Under the pieces are notes generated by a model that had not been told where the DNA came from, searched no databases, and saw nothing but the letters and a program-made list of their open reading frames with translations. DNA of 64,000 nucleotides from Bradyrhizobium liaoningense (lineage in GTDB: Bacteria; Pseudomonadota; Alphaproteobacteria; Rhizobiales; Xanthobacteraceae), in NCBI RefSeq assembly GCF_018130785.1, contig NZ_JAFCJT010000003.1, positions 310,001 to 374,000 on the forward strand, in the 5' to 3' direction. A program made the translations under genes and the position numbers. Numbering within the stretch: position 1 is the first letter of the stretch; every line of letters starts with the position of its first letter. Positions 36,020-43,999 of this stretch are shown piece after piece.

Positions 36020-39019
36020 TCACTCCTCCCCCGCAAGCAGGGCTGCATTACCACCGGCAGCGGCGGTGTTGATCGTCACCGTCTGCTCGGTCGCAAAGCG
36101 CGCGAGGTAATGCGGGCCGCCCGCTTTCGGGCCGGTTCCGGACAGACCGTTGCCGCCGAACGGCTGCACGCCGACCACGGCGCCGATCATGTTGCGGTTG
36201 ACGTAGATGTTGCCGACCTGCACGCGGTCGATGATCGCCTCGATGGTGTCGTCGATGCGGGAATGAACGCCGAGCGTGAGCCCGTAGCCGCTGCGCTCGA
36301 TCGCTTGCAGGACGCGATCGAGGTTTTCCGCGCGATAGCGCACGACATGCAGGATCGGGCCGAATACCTCCTCGGTGAGCTGGCCGGCGTCCTTGAGCTC
36401 GAAAATGTGCGGGGCGACGAAGCAGCCGTCGGGCACGGTGCCGGCAAAGTGCAGCCGCGCCTCCGACTTCATCCGCGCGATATGTGCATCGAGGCGCTGC
36501 TTGGCTTCAACGTCGATCACCGGCCCGACATGGGTTGCGACATCTGCGGGGTCGCCGATTCCAAGTTCACCTGCGGCGCCTGCGATCATCTCGATCATGC
36601 GATCGGCGACGTCCTCCTGCACGAACAGCAGCCGCAGCGCCGAGCAGCGCTGGCCGGCCGAACGGAAGGCAGAGGTCACGACGTCGTCGGCGACCTGCTC
36701 AGGCAGCGCGGTCGCATCCGCGATCATGGCGTTAATGCCGCCGGTCTCCGCGATCAGCGGCACGATCGGCCCGTCCTTGGCGGCGAGCGTCCGGTTGATC
36801 AGGCGCGCGACCTCGGTCGAGCCGGTGAAGACGACGCCCGCGACGTCGGCATGCGCGGTCAGCACGGCGCCGATGCGGCCATCGCCGGTGACGAGATGCA
36901 GCGCGCTCTTGGGAATGCCGGCCTCGTGCAGCAGGGTGACGGCCTCACGCGCGATGCGCGGCGTCTGCTCGGCGGGTTTTGCCACCACGCTGTTGCCTGC
37001 CATCAGTGCCGCCGTGACCTGGCCGAGGAAGATCGCCAGCGGGAAATTCCAGGGCGAGATCGCGACGAAGACGCCGCGACCGCGCATGGCGAGCGCGTTG
37101 CTCTCGCCGGTCGGGCCCGGCATGGCGGCATCAACGCCGAACAGCTTTCGGCCCTGTGCGGCATAGTAGCGGCAGAAGTCTGCGGCCTCGCGCAGCTCCG
37201 ACAGCGCATCATCCAGCGTCTTGCCGCCCTCGGCTTGCAGCAGCGCGATGAAATGGGCGCCTCGGCTTTCCAACAGATGCGCGGCCTGCTCCAGTGCGGC
37301 CGCGCGCGTGGCCGCCGGCGTTCGGCTCCATGCGGCAAAACCGGCGCGCGCTGCAGTCACCGCCGCATTGGCTTGATCCGCCGTCGCATCCGCGATCGGC
37401 CTGAGGTCGGCTGCCTCGGCCTTCACGTCTGCCAGCAGCCGGTCGAGCGCCGCGCGCGCGCCGAATTCGACGCCGCGCGAATTGCGCCGCTCCGGCGCGA
37501 AGAGATCGCCCGGCAACGGGATTTTGGGATGGGCCGCCGCTTGCGGCCGGACAATGGCATCTGCCGGACGCTGCAACAGCGCCACAACCGGCACACGATA
37601 GTCGGCCGCCTGCGCCACGAACGACGAGTTGGCGCCGTTCTCCAGCAGCCGCCGCACCAGATAGGCGAGCAGGTCGCGGTGGCTGCCGACCGGGGCATAG
37701 GTACGATAAGCGATGTCGGGGTGATCCTTGGCGAGCTGCTCGTAAAGCGCTTCGCCCATGCCGTGCAGGCGCTGGAATTCGAATCCGCCGCCATCTTGCG
37801 CAAGCTCCAGCACGGTTGCGACCGTCAGCGCGTTGTGGGTGGCGAATTGCGGAAAGATGCGCGGCCGCAAGCCGAGCAGTTTTGACGCGCAGGCGACGTA
37901 GTTCAGATCCGTCATCGCCTTGCGCGTGAACACGGGATAGCCGTCCAGCCCGCGCTCCTGCGCGCGCTTGATCTCGGTGTCCCAATAGGCGCCCTTGACC
38001 AGCCGCACCATCAGCTTGCGGTCATGCGCGCGGGCGAGCGCGTCGACATAGTCGATCACGGCGCTGGCGCGCTTCTGATAGGCCTGGATCGCCAGCCCAA
38101 AGCCGTCCCAGCCGCTGAGCGAAGGATCGGCGAGCGTTGCCGCGATCACGTCGAGCGACAGCTCCAGCCGGTCGGCTTCCTCGGCATCGACGGTGAAGTT
38201 CAGATCATGGGCCTTGGCGCGCTGCGCCAGGTCGAGCAGTTGCGGCACCAGCTCGCGCATCACACGGTTGCGGCTGATCGCCTCGAAACGCGGATGCAGC
38301 GCCGAGAGCTTGACGGAGATGCCGGGACGGTCGGGCAGGGGATGGCTGCCCGCAGCCTTGCCGATGGTCTCGATCGCACTGGCATAGGCGTCGAAATAGC
38401 GCCTGGCGTCCGCCGCCGTGCGCGCGCCTTCGCCGAGCATGTCGAAGGAGTAGCGCGTCTTTTGGCTGGAGCGGGGCTTACCCCGCTCCAGCGCCTGCTC
38501 AATGGTCTCCCCTAACACGAAATGATTGCCCATCAGCCGCATCGCCTGGCGCGTGGCGGTGCGCACCGCCGGCGCGCCCAGCCGCTTCACCAGCCGGCCG
38601 ATGGTGCCGTCGGGCGTCTCGCCGGGCTGGATCACCCGTGCCGAGAGGCCGAGCGCCCAGGCCGACGCGTTGACCAGAAAGGCCGTCGACTTGGTCTCGT
38701 GGTGGATGAAGTCGCCCTCGCCGAGCTTGTCCTCGATGAACTGGTCCGCGGTGCGCGCATCGGGCACGCGGAGCAGCGCCTCGGCCAGTACCATCAGGGC
38801 GAGCCCCTCCTTGGTCGAGAGCGCGAACTCACGCAGCATGTCCTCGACACCGCCAAGCCGGTCGTCGCGCTTGCGGATCGCCTCGATCAGCCGCGTCGCG
38901 GTGCGGTCGATCCGCGCCTCCTGCGGCGGACTGAGATGCGAAGCCGGTAAGAGCCGCGTGGCAATCTCGGCGTCATCGGGCGCGTAGGGGGCGGAAAAGG
39001 AAGGCGGGATGTTCGGCAT
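36020..39019 (-). CDS. putA: Bifunctional proline dehydrogenase / L-glutamate gamma-semialdehyde dehydrogenase
   Basis: A 999-residue PutA. The FAD-dependent proline dehydrogenase domain occupies about 60-480 (KLSALHPRFEA, VRLVKGAYWDTEIK, ATHNALTVA, YAPVGSHRDLLAYLVRRLLENGA in pieces) and the NAD-dependent aldehyde dehydrogenase about 510-990 (NFPLAIFLGQ, GETGG-like IAETGGINAMI, RSAGQRCSALRL). The catalytic Cys is 792, the number I recall for the characterised B. japonicum enzyme, which also has 999 residues. It lacks the N-terminal ribbon-helix-helix of E. coli PutA, so it is not its own repressor. It oxidises proline to glutamate at the membrane. ATG 39019 begins the family N-terminus. The divergent putR is the likely activator. 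Confidence 0.97.
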   Translation of the reverse strand: MPNIPPSFSAPYAPDDAEIATRLLPASHLSPPQEARIDRTATRLIEAIRKRDDRLGGVEDMLREFALSTKEGLALMVLAEALLRVPDARTADQFIEDKLGEGDFIHHETKSTAFLVNASAWALGLSARVIQPGETPDGTIGRLVKRLGAPAVRTATRQAMRLMGNHFVLGETIEQALERGKPRSSQKTRYSFDMLGEGARTAADARRYFDAYASAIETIGKAAGSHPLPDRPGISVKLSALHPRFEAISRNRVMRELVPQLLDLAQRAKAHDLNFTVDAEEADRLELSLDVIAATLADPSLSGWDGFGLAIQAYQKRASAVIDYVDALARAHDRKLMVRLVKGAYWDTEIKRAQERGLDGYPVFTRKAMTDLNYVACASKLLGLRPRIFPQFATHNALTVATVLELAQDGGGFEFQRLHGMGEALYEQLAKDHPDIAYRTYAPVGSHRDLLAYLVRRLLENGANSSFVAQAADYRVPVVALLQRPADAIVRPQAAAHPKIPLPGDLFAPERRNSRGVEFGARAALDRLLADVKAEAADLRPIADATADQANAAVTAARAGFAAWSRTPAATRAAALEQAAHLLESRGAHFIALLQAEGGKTLDDALSELREAADFCRYYAAQGRKLFGVDAAMPGPTGESNALAMRGRGVFVAISPWNFPLAIFLGQVTAALMAGNSVVAKPAEQTPRIAREAVTLLHEAGIPKSALHLVTGDGRIGAVLTAHADVAGVVFTGSTEVARLINRTLAAKDGPIVPLIAETGGINAMIADATALPEQVADDVVTSAFRSAGQRCSALRLLFVQEDVADRMIEMIAGAAGELGIGDPADVATHVGPVIDVEAKQRLDAHIARMKSEARLHFAGTVPDGCFVAPHIFELKDAGQLTEEVFGPILHVVRYRAENLDRVLQAIERSGYGLTLGVHSRIDDTIEAIIDRVQVGNIYVNRNMIGAVVGVQPFGGNGLSGTGPKAGGPHYLARFATEQTVTINTAAAGGNAALLAGEE

Positions 39020-39084
39020 GGCGTGTCCTGTCGTTGAAGCCCAGGATAAGGCCCGCATTACCGTAGTTCGATAGACAAGTTAGC

Positions 39085-39103
39085 CATTTTGCCTTAGAAA
39101 ATG
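39085..39103. promoter_or_regulatory. Candidate PutR operator in putA-putR intergenic region
   Basis: CATTTTGCCTTAGAAAATG (39085-39103) is a palindrome with 6-base arms inside the A+T-rich 114-base gap between divergent putA and putR. Lrp-family proteins prefer such A/T-rich dyads. A further ATCATTTACATAT stretch follows next to putR. Confidence 0.5.
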
Positions 39104-39133
39104 AAGATCATTTACATATAACCCGCAAGAAAT

Positions 39134-39595
39134 ATGGAACTCGATCGAATCGACCGGAAAATCCTCGCGGTTCTGCAGCAGGATGGGCGCATAGCCAATG
39201 TCGAGCTCGCCGAACGCATCGGGCTCTCGCCGACCTCGATCGGCGAGCGGCTGAAGCGGTTGCAGCGTGAGGGCTTCGTCGAGGGGTATGGGGCGCGGCT
39301 CAATCCGCACCGGCTCGGCCTCGGGCTCCTGGTGTTCGTCGAGGTGCTGCTCGACAAGACCACGCCGGACAATTTCGAGCGCTTTGCACGCGCGGTGAAA
39401 CTCGCGCCCGAGGTGCTGGAGTGTCACATGGTTGCAGGCGGCTTCGACTATCTTGTGAAGGCGCGGCTTGCGGACATGACCGCTTATCGACGCTTCCTCG
39501 GCGAGACCCTGCTGTCGATGCCGGGCGTGCGCGAGACGCGAACCTATGCGGTGATGGAAGAGATCAAGCGCGACGCACCGTTGCCGGTGGAATAA
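39134..39595 (+). CDS. putR: Lrp/AsnC family regulator of proline catabolism
   Basis: A 153-residue Lrp-type regulator: helix-turn-helix (about 5-60, DRKILAVLQQDGRIANVELA, IGLSPTSIGERLKRLQREG) and a RAM ligand-binding domain (about 65-150, VAGGFDYLVKARLADMTAYR). It lies divergent from putA, the arrangement in which PutR activates putA in response to proline in alphaproteobacteria; that role is inferred from position. It likely also controls itself through the shared A/T-rich spacer. Confidence 0.93.
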   Translation: MELDRIDRKILAVLQQDGRIANVELAERIGLSPTSIGERLKRLQREGFVEGYGARLNPHRLGLGLLVFVEVLLDKTTPDNFERFARAVKLAPEVLECHMVAGGFDYLVKARLADMTAYRRFLGETLLSMPGVRETRTYAVMEEIKRDAPLPVE

Positions 39596-39766
39596 AGAAA
39601 TGCCGTCGCGATTGCCATTGCTGTGGCGTTGAACAAGCGGCCTTCAAAGGCAAAACAGCTATCCTCGTGCAATCGCAACGCCTGTCGTCGAATGCACCGG
39701 CCGTCTTCTAAAATTTTTTTGGCCCGGCTCCCGGATCAATCCGGGAGGCAGCAATGGCTGCCGGGC
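39596..39766. other. Convergent spacer putR / csp with hairpin
   Basis: A nested hairpin GCCCGGC(...)GCCGGGC with inner CTCCCGGATTGATCCGGGAG (about 39720-39765) lies between convergent genes. A run of T precedes it on the plus strand (39710-39720), so on the minus strand the stem is followed by an A tract and only then TTTT. It may end cold-shock transcription but is not a standard terminator. Confidence 0.5.
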
Positions 39767-39967
39767 TTATACTTTGAGGTTCTCTGCGGAGGTCTTGCCC
39801 CGGTTTGCGATCTCTTCGTATTCCACCGTCTGTCCTTCGTTCAGGGACGACAGACCGGCTTTCTGCACTGCCGAGATATGCACGAACACATCCTTGCCGC
39901 CCGACGCAGGCTGGATAAATCCATAACCCTTCGTCGGGTTGAACCACTTGACCGTACCTTTAGCCAT
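39767..39967 (-). CDS. Cold-shock protein, CspA family
   Basis: A 66-residue OB-fold protein. RNP1 (KGYGFIQP, about 13-20) and RNP2 (VFVHISAV, about 27-34) are intact. It binds single-stranded RNA and DNA as an RNA chaperone. ATG 39967 is preceded by GGAAGA-type sequence. Bases upstream to about 40100 probably include the long leader usual in cold-shock mRNAs, but no motif can be proven. Confidence 0.97.
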   Translation of the reverse strand: MAKGTVKWFNPTKGYGFIQPASGGKDVFVHISAVQKAGLSSLNEGQTVEYEEIANRGKTSAENLKV

Positions 39968-40175
39968 CACGTCTTCTCCGCGGGTCTTCCTCCGAGATCT
40001 CGAACCGCCAGTCCCCGCCAACCGGCCGGTTCGGTCCTAACAGGATACGCGGAATGTGGCCGGCTTGGTAGCTCAAACCATATCGGCATTTCGCAGGATT
40101 CCGCTCAACTTCGTGGCGTTTTTGCCGGTTTTGCCCGTTTCGCGGTCAATTGATCGGCACGCCGCGCGCCATCCG
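39968..40175. promoter_or_regulatory. csp upstream region
   Basis: This 208-base gap separates csp from the sorB end (same strand) and must hold the csp promoter and leader. The part nearest csp has CGGAGGAAGACCC. No hairpin stands out beyond GGCGGGGACTGGCGG near 40005-40020. Confidence 0.4.
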
Positions 40176-40484
40176 TCAATAAGTCGCGGCCAGATAATCG
40201 ACGATCTTGCCGACATCGGTATCGTCGATCGGGGCGCCATAGACCTTGATCATCTTGGTCACTTCGGCCTGCCAAAAGCCCTTCTTGTCCTTCATCGGCG
40301 GCTGCGTGTTGACGTAATCGGCCGAGTGGCATGCGCTGCAATTGCCCTGCACGACCTCGAGATTGGGGCCTGGCTTGAAGGCGGCGACCTCGTCGGGCGT
40401 CTTGTAGTTGAGCGGCGCTGCAAGCGCCGAACCGACCATTGCGGCGACGGCGAGTGAGACGGCGAGGAGAACGGTGCGCTGCAT
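40176..40484 (-). CDS. sorB: Sulfite dehydrogenase cytochrome c subunit
   Basis: A 102-residue monohaem cytochrome c with a signal peptide (TVLLAVSLAVAAMVGSALA) and the haem motif CSACH (about residue 49-53; QGNCSACHSADYV). The C-terminal region (KMIKVYGAPIDDTDVGKIVDYLA) contains the Met-poor loop typical of SorB. It accepts electrons from the molybdenum subunit SorA and passes them to cytochrome c. It starts 12 bases after sorA. I chose ATG 40484, which has GAGGGAG at a good distance; ATG 40490 is too close to it. Confidence 0.93.
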   Translation of the reverse strand: MQRTVLLAVSLAVAAMVGSALAAPLNYKTPDEVAAFKPGPNLEVVQGNCSACHSADYVNTQPPMKDKKGFWQAEVTKMIKVYGAPIDDTDVGKIVDYLAATY

Positions 40485-40496
40485 GATCATTCTCCC

Positions 40497-41696
40497 TCAG
40501 GCCACGGTCACGCGGACGGTTTCGACGACGTTGCGTAGATAACCCGCCGGGTTCCAGCGTGGCGCATCCGGCTGGGTCTCGCCGCCATTGCCGGTGGCGC
40601 GCACCTTGAGCTCGTGGGCGCCCGCCGCGAGCTTCACCGGCAGCTTCCATTCACGGAATGAGTATTTGCCGAGATCCTTGCCGAGCTTGGCGCTGGCCCA
40701 GGTCTTGCCGCCGTCGGTGGAAACCTGGACGTCCTTGATGCCCTTGCCGCCGTCGAAGGCGATGCCGCGCAGCGTCGTGCCGCCGGCCTTCAGCTTGGCG
40801 CCGTCGGGAACGCTGGTGATGAAGGAACGGATGGTGAAGCGGTTGATCGGGATCGTCGCCTTCGGCGCGGTGCCCGGCTCGACCGCATTGTTCGGCGTGT
40901 CCGGAATGCGATAGGCCGACTTCATCCAGAAGCCGTCATAGACATTGTCGATGACGGTGATCTCGTTGAGGTGCTTGACCCAGTAGGTGCCGTAATAGCC
41001 GGGCACGATCAGGCGCAGCGGGAAGCCGTTGAGGAACGGCAAATCCTCGCCGTTCATGCCATAGGCCAGCATCACCTCGCCGTCGGTGGCATGATCGAGA
41101 TCGAGCGCCTTGACGAAATCCGGCGTCTTGTCGCTGACGGGGCCGTCCATGCCGTTGAAGGTGACCTGCTTGGCGCCGCTCTGCACGCCCGCCATCTCCA
41201 GCACGGCCTTCAGCGGCACGCCGCGCCAGCGCGCATTGCCCATCGCCCCATTGGCGAGCTGGCCACCGGCGACACGCGGCTCGGAGAAGCCGCGGCTGTT
41301 GCCGGAGCACTGGTTGACGGCGACGATCTCGGTCGCCTTCATTTTCCTGATGTCCTTGAGCGACAGCTTGAGCGGCTTGTCGACCTTGCCCTTGACCTCG
41401 AGCGTGAACTTGTCGGGATCGAGATTGTAGGGCAGGTCCGAGAGGTGGTAGCGCACGAAGAACGCGTTATTCGGCGTGATCGGGCCGTCGTTGAACACCG
41501 CGAACGGCGTCTCGAGCTGCGGCGGCCGGCTGGTCAGTCCGATCATCGGCCGCTTCTGCGGATACTTTACCAGCGGCCGTTCGCCATTGGCGAAGGGCAG
41601 GGTGACGGTGTCGAGCGCCAGCGCCCTGGTGGAATTCAGTGTGGCCGCAAGAGCGGCAAGCCCCGCTCCCTTGAGCAGGTCGCGTCGATCGAACAT
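40497..41696 (-). CDS. sorA: Sulfite dehydrogenase molybdopterin subunit
   Basis: A 399-residue sulfite oxidase-family enzyme with a Tat signal (DRRDLLKGAGLAALAAT). The Mo-cofactor domain (about 75-270) has the Mo-ligating Cys in VNQCSGNSRG (about 133) and LPFLNGFPLRLIVPGYYG; the C-terminal dimerisation domain (about 285-395) has IRSFITSVPDG and VSTDGGKTWASAKLG. It oxidises sulfite to sulfate in the periplasm. sorB follows after 12 bases, forming the SorAB complex. ATG 41696 is directly before the Tat motif. Confidence 0.95.
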   Translation of the reverse strand: MFDRRDLLKGAGLAALAATLNSTRALALDTVTLPFANGERPLVKYPQKRPMIGLTSRPPQLETPFAVFNDGPITPNNAFFVRYHLSDLPYNLDPDKFTLEVKGKVDKPLKLSLKDIRKMKATEIVAVNQCSGNSRGFSEPRVAGGQLANGAMGNARWRGVPLKAVLEMAGVQSGAKQVTFNGMDGPVSDKTPDFVKALDLDHATDGEVMLAYGMNGEDLPFLNGFPLRLIVPGYYGTYWVKHLNEITVIDNVYDGFWMKSAYRIPDTPNNAVEPGTAPKATIPINRFTIRSFITSVPDGAKLKAGGTTLRGIAFDGGKGIKDVQVSTDGGKTWASAKLGKDLGKYSFREWKLPVKLAAGAHELKVRATGNGGETQPDAPRWNPAGYLRNVVETVRVTVA

Positions 41697-41917
41697 GTGG
41701 TCTCCTCCCGGAGCTTTTCGTTGGACCAGCGGTCATCACCGCGATCCTGCGCTCATCTGTCGCAACGATCGGGACGAAGTCAATTCGTGCTTTCGCAGCA
41801 GGCCCATGCCGCTGCGCTGCAGCGAGCCGGTGTTACGCGGCGACGATTGCGAGCCAGGCTCTCACCGCGTCGGCGGTGCGTTCCCTCGCCCCGCCCGCGG
41901 AGAGAGGTGAAGAAAGG
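41697..41917. promoter_or_regulatory. sorA upstream region / cyaC end
   Basis: This 221-base gap holds the sorA promoter; CGGGAGGAGACC is its ribosome site. Nothing coding is seen. Confidence 0.4.
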
Positions 41918-43648
41918 TCAAGCCGCGACGCGCTCGCTTCGATCAACGAGCGCCGACAGCTCCCTGGCGTCCGCGACGACGCGCACGGCCATGGGCTCGT
42001 CGCGGCCGCGGATCGCGACCTCCTGCTGTGGCAGCGAATCGTCGGCAAGGCCGGCGGTGCGGCGGACCTCCTCCGAGACGATGGCTTCGCAGGCCAGTGT
42101 CTTGGTCATGTCCTGGAGCCGGGCGGCGACGTTGACGGCATCGCCGAGCGCGGTGAAGACGATGTGATCGCGATAGCCGATGTCGCCGATGATGACCTCG
42201 CCGCCGTGAAGGCCGATGCCGAAGCGGATCGGCTGGCGCAGATCGTGGCTCAGGAGCTCGTTGAGCTCGTCGATATGTGTGGCAATGCCTGCGGCGGCCT
42301 TCAGCGCCTGCTGGCAGGCCGTTTGCGGATCGGCGGTGAGCCCGAACAGCGCCAGCATGCCGTCGCCGACGAACTGGTTCGGCTGGCCGCCGTTCTCGAT
42401 GACGGCCTGCGAGACGGCGCCGAGGAAACGGTTGACGATGAAGACCGTGTCGAACGGCAGCCGTTTCTCGGCAAGCTGCGTCGAGCCGCGCATGTCCACG
42501 AACAGGCTGACGAGATAGCGCTCCTGACCGATCCGTGCCGGCGTCGAGGCGTGCGCATTCGCCGACAACGTATGCGGCATGAAGAGCTGGAAGAAGGAGA
42601 GGTCGGAGTCCGGCCGCAGCTGGCAGGCAAGCCGGATCGAGGGATCGGCGGCGCCGACGCGCGCAAGCACGAAGGCCTCGCGCTGCGACGGCTCGGGCAG
42701 GGCGGCATGGTCGCCGATGATGCGGATGCGGCAGGTCGAGCAGCGGGCGCGGCCGCCGCAGACGCTGGCATGCGGCACATTGTGGCGCAGGCTTGCTTCC
42801 AGCACGGAGAGGCCCTTCGGCACGCGCACCGTCTTGCCGTTGCCGTAGGACAGCGCGATCATGCCGCGGCGCCGTTCGCGTAAGGCGCGTACACCGCGCG
42901 CCACCAGCGCCAGCCCGAGCAGGCCGACATAGCCGATGGTGAGGCCGCCGGTGATGCGGTCGAGCGTCTCGGCTTCGGCCGTCGTGCCGAGCTGGCGGCG
43001 GGTGAGATTATGCGTGCGCCATTCCCCGTCGTCGGCCTCGACGACGATGCTGCGCCCGCCCTGGTAGACACCGAGCAGCGACAGCGTCGGGATCAGCACG
43101 GCGGCCGCGAGCAGATAGGGGGCCGCGCGCACAAAGAACGGTTTCAGGCGGAGCCAGAAATAGATGCCGATGCAGCCGTGCACCCAGGCGATGACGAGAA
43201 GGATCGTCATCGTCCAGATGCGGTTCGACGCGACGAAGAACAGGTAGAGTTCCTGCGGATAGAGTTTTTGGTGTCCGTACAGCGTCTGGCCGAGCCGCAC
43301 GCCGATCACATGTGCCATGACGAGGGCGGGAATGCTTAAGCCCAGCGCAAGCTGGAGCGGCTCGATCGTGCGCCAGCGGAACTGCCGGCGCTGATACAAG
43401 GCGTAGACGCCGAGCCCCATATGGGTGAGCGCGGCCGTATAGAACACGATCGCAACCGGCAGGAACTGCCAGAATAGCGTGTGGTAGTAGACCCCGACCT
43501 CCATGGCATCGACCGAGATGTTGCCGAGCGCATGGTTGAGGAAATGGCTGACCACGTAAGCGAACAGGATAATTCCGCAGACCAGCCGCACCTGCCGCAC
43601 GCTGGTCGCGCGGACGAGTTCGGGCATGTGTACGGGAGCGGTGGCCAT
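41918..43648 (-). CDS. cyaC: Membrane adenylate cyclase with dihaem-b type anchor and ferredoxin domain (CyaC type)
   Basis: A 576-residue protein with three parts. The N-terminal six-helix membrane domain (about 20-260) has His35, His76, His113 and His157 near helices, matching the four-histidine signature of dihaem-b succinate dehydrogenase anchors. A [2Fe-2S] ferredoxin domain (about 268-365) has Cys in CGGRARCSTC and LACQL. A class III cyclase domain (about 385-545) has VSLFVDMRGST, FVGDGMLALFG, and NVAARLQ. This order is that of S. meliloti CyaC, a redox- and quinone-responsive cyclase. The residue before FVGDG, often Lys, is Gln in NQFVGDG. It likely couples respiratory state to cAMP. 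Haem and substrate are inferred, not shown. Confidence 0.9.
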   Translation of the reverse strand: MATAPVHMPELVRATSVRQVRLVCGIILFAYVVSHFLNHALGNISVDAMEVGVYYHTLFWQFLPVAIVFYTAALTHMGLGVYALYQRRQFRWRTIEPLQLALGLSIPALVMAHVIGVRLGQTLYGHQKLYPQELYLFFVASNRIWTMTILLVIAWVHGCIGIYFWLRLKPFFVRAAPYLLAAAVLIPTLSLLGVYQGGRSIVVEADDGEWRTHNLTRRQLGTTAEAETLDRITGGLTIGYVGLLGLALVARGVRALRERRRGMIALSYGNGKTVRVPKGLSVLEASLRHNVPHASVCGGRARCSTCRIRIIGDHAALPEPSQREAFVLARVGAADPSIRLACQLRPDSDLSFFQLFMPHTLSANAHASTPARIGQERYLVSLFVDMRGSTQLAEKRLPFDTVFIVNRFLGAVSQAVIENGGQPNQFVGDGMLALFGLTADPQTACQQALKAAAGIATHIDELNELLSHDLRQPIRFGIGLHGGEVIIGDIGYRDHIVFTALGDAVNVAARLQDMTKTLACEAIVSEEVRRTAGLADDSLPQQEVAIRGRDEPMAVRVVADARELSALVDRSERVAA

Positions 43649-43999
43649 GATTCGGTTGTATCAGTTCATGAAGGAGAACAGCCAGCCTAGCGTTTAATTC
43701 CGCCGGCGGACGGTTGGCCGGATCACATGCGCGGGAAGGTTACAGAACCGTAGGGTGGGCAAAGGCGCGCGCCACACCCACCGCTGTCGTCCCGGACAAG
43801 CGCCGCGAAGCGGCGCGCCGATCCGGGACACGTAGCCACAGGGAGGCGTTTGGCGAAGACTCGTGGTACCAGCTCGCGCCACGATTCCTCCCAGTGGCTA
43901 TGGGTCCCGGGCTCGCGACTTCGTCGCGCCCCAGGACGACACCGGTATGCGCGGCTGCCTGCATTGACTCCCCCCCGCAGGTTGGCGAAAAGCGCGGCC
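43649..43999. other. 351-base divergent spacer with large palindromic repeat
   Basis: The gap between the divergent cyaC and glycosyltransferase genes carries a large repeat at 43785-43942 and the promoters of both. The glycosyltransferase frame runs open upstream through the repeat but this is not protein-like. No other gene is seen. Confidence 0.5.
43785..43942. repeat. Long palindromic repeat, related to 24661-24815
   Basis: GTCGTCCCGGACAAG...GATCCGGGACACGTAGCCACAGGGAGG, then CCTCCCAGTGGCTATGGGTCCCGGG...CCCAGGACGAC. The GCCACAGG and TGGCTATGGGTCCCGGG units match the other copy's CCATAACCACAGG/CCTGTGGTTATGGGTCCC in organisation though not in every base. Confidence 0.75.

Noticed and set aside
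35939..37885. 648-codon plus-strand frame opposite putA
   Set aside because: PutA is unambiguous on the other strand; the plus frame is rich in Arg/His/Asp and has no start signal.
39708..39766. Standard terminator of the cold-shock gene
   Set aside because: The stem is strong, but on the coding strand it is followed first by an A run, so it is reported only as a hairpin.
40971..42167. 398-codon plus-strand frame across sorA and cyaC end
   Set aside because: It overlaps well-defined minus-strand genes and continues through the gap, as shadows do in such DNA.
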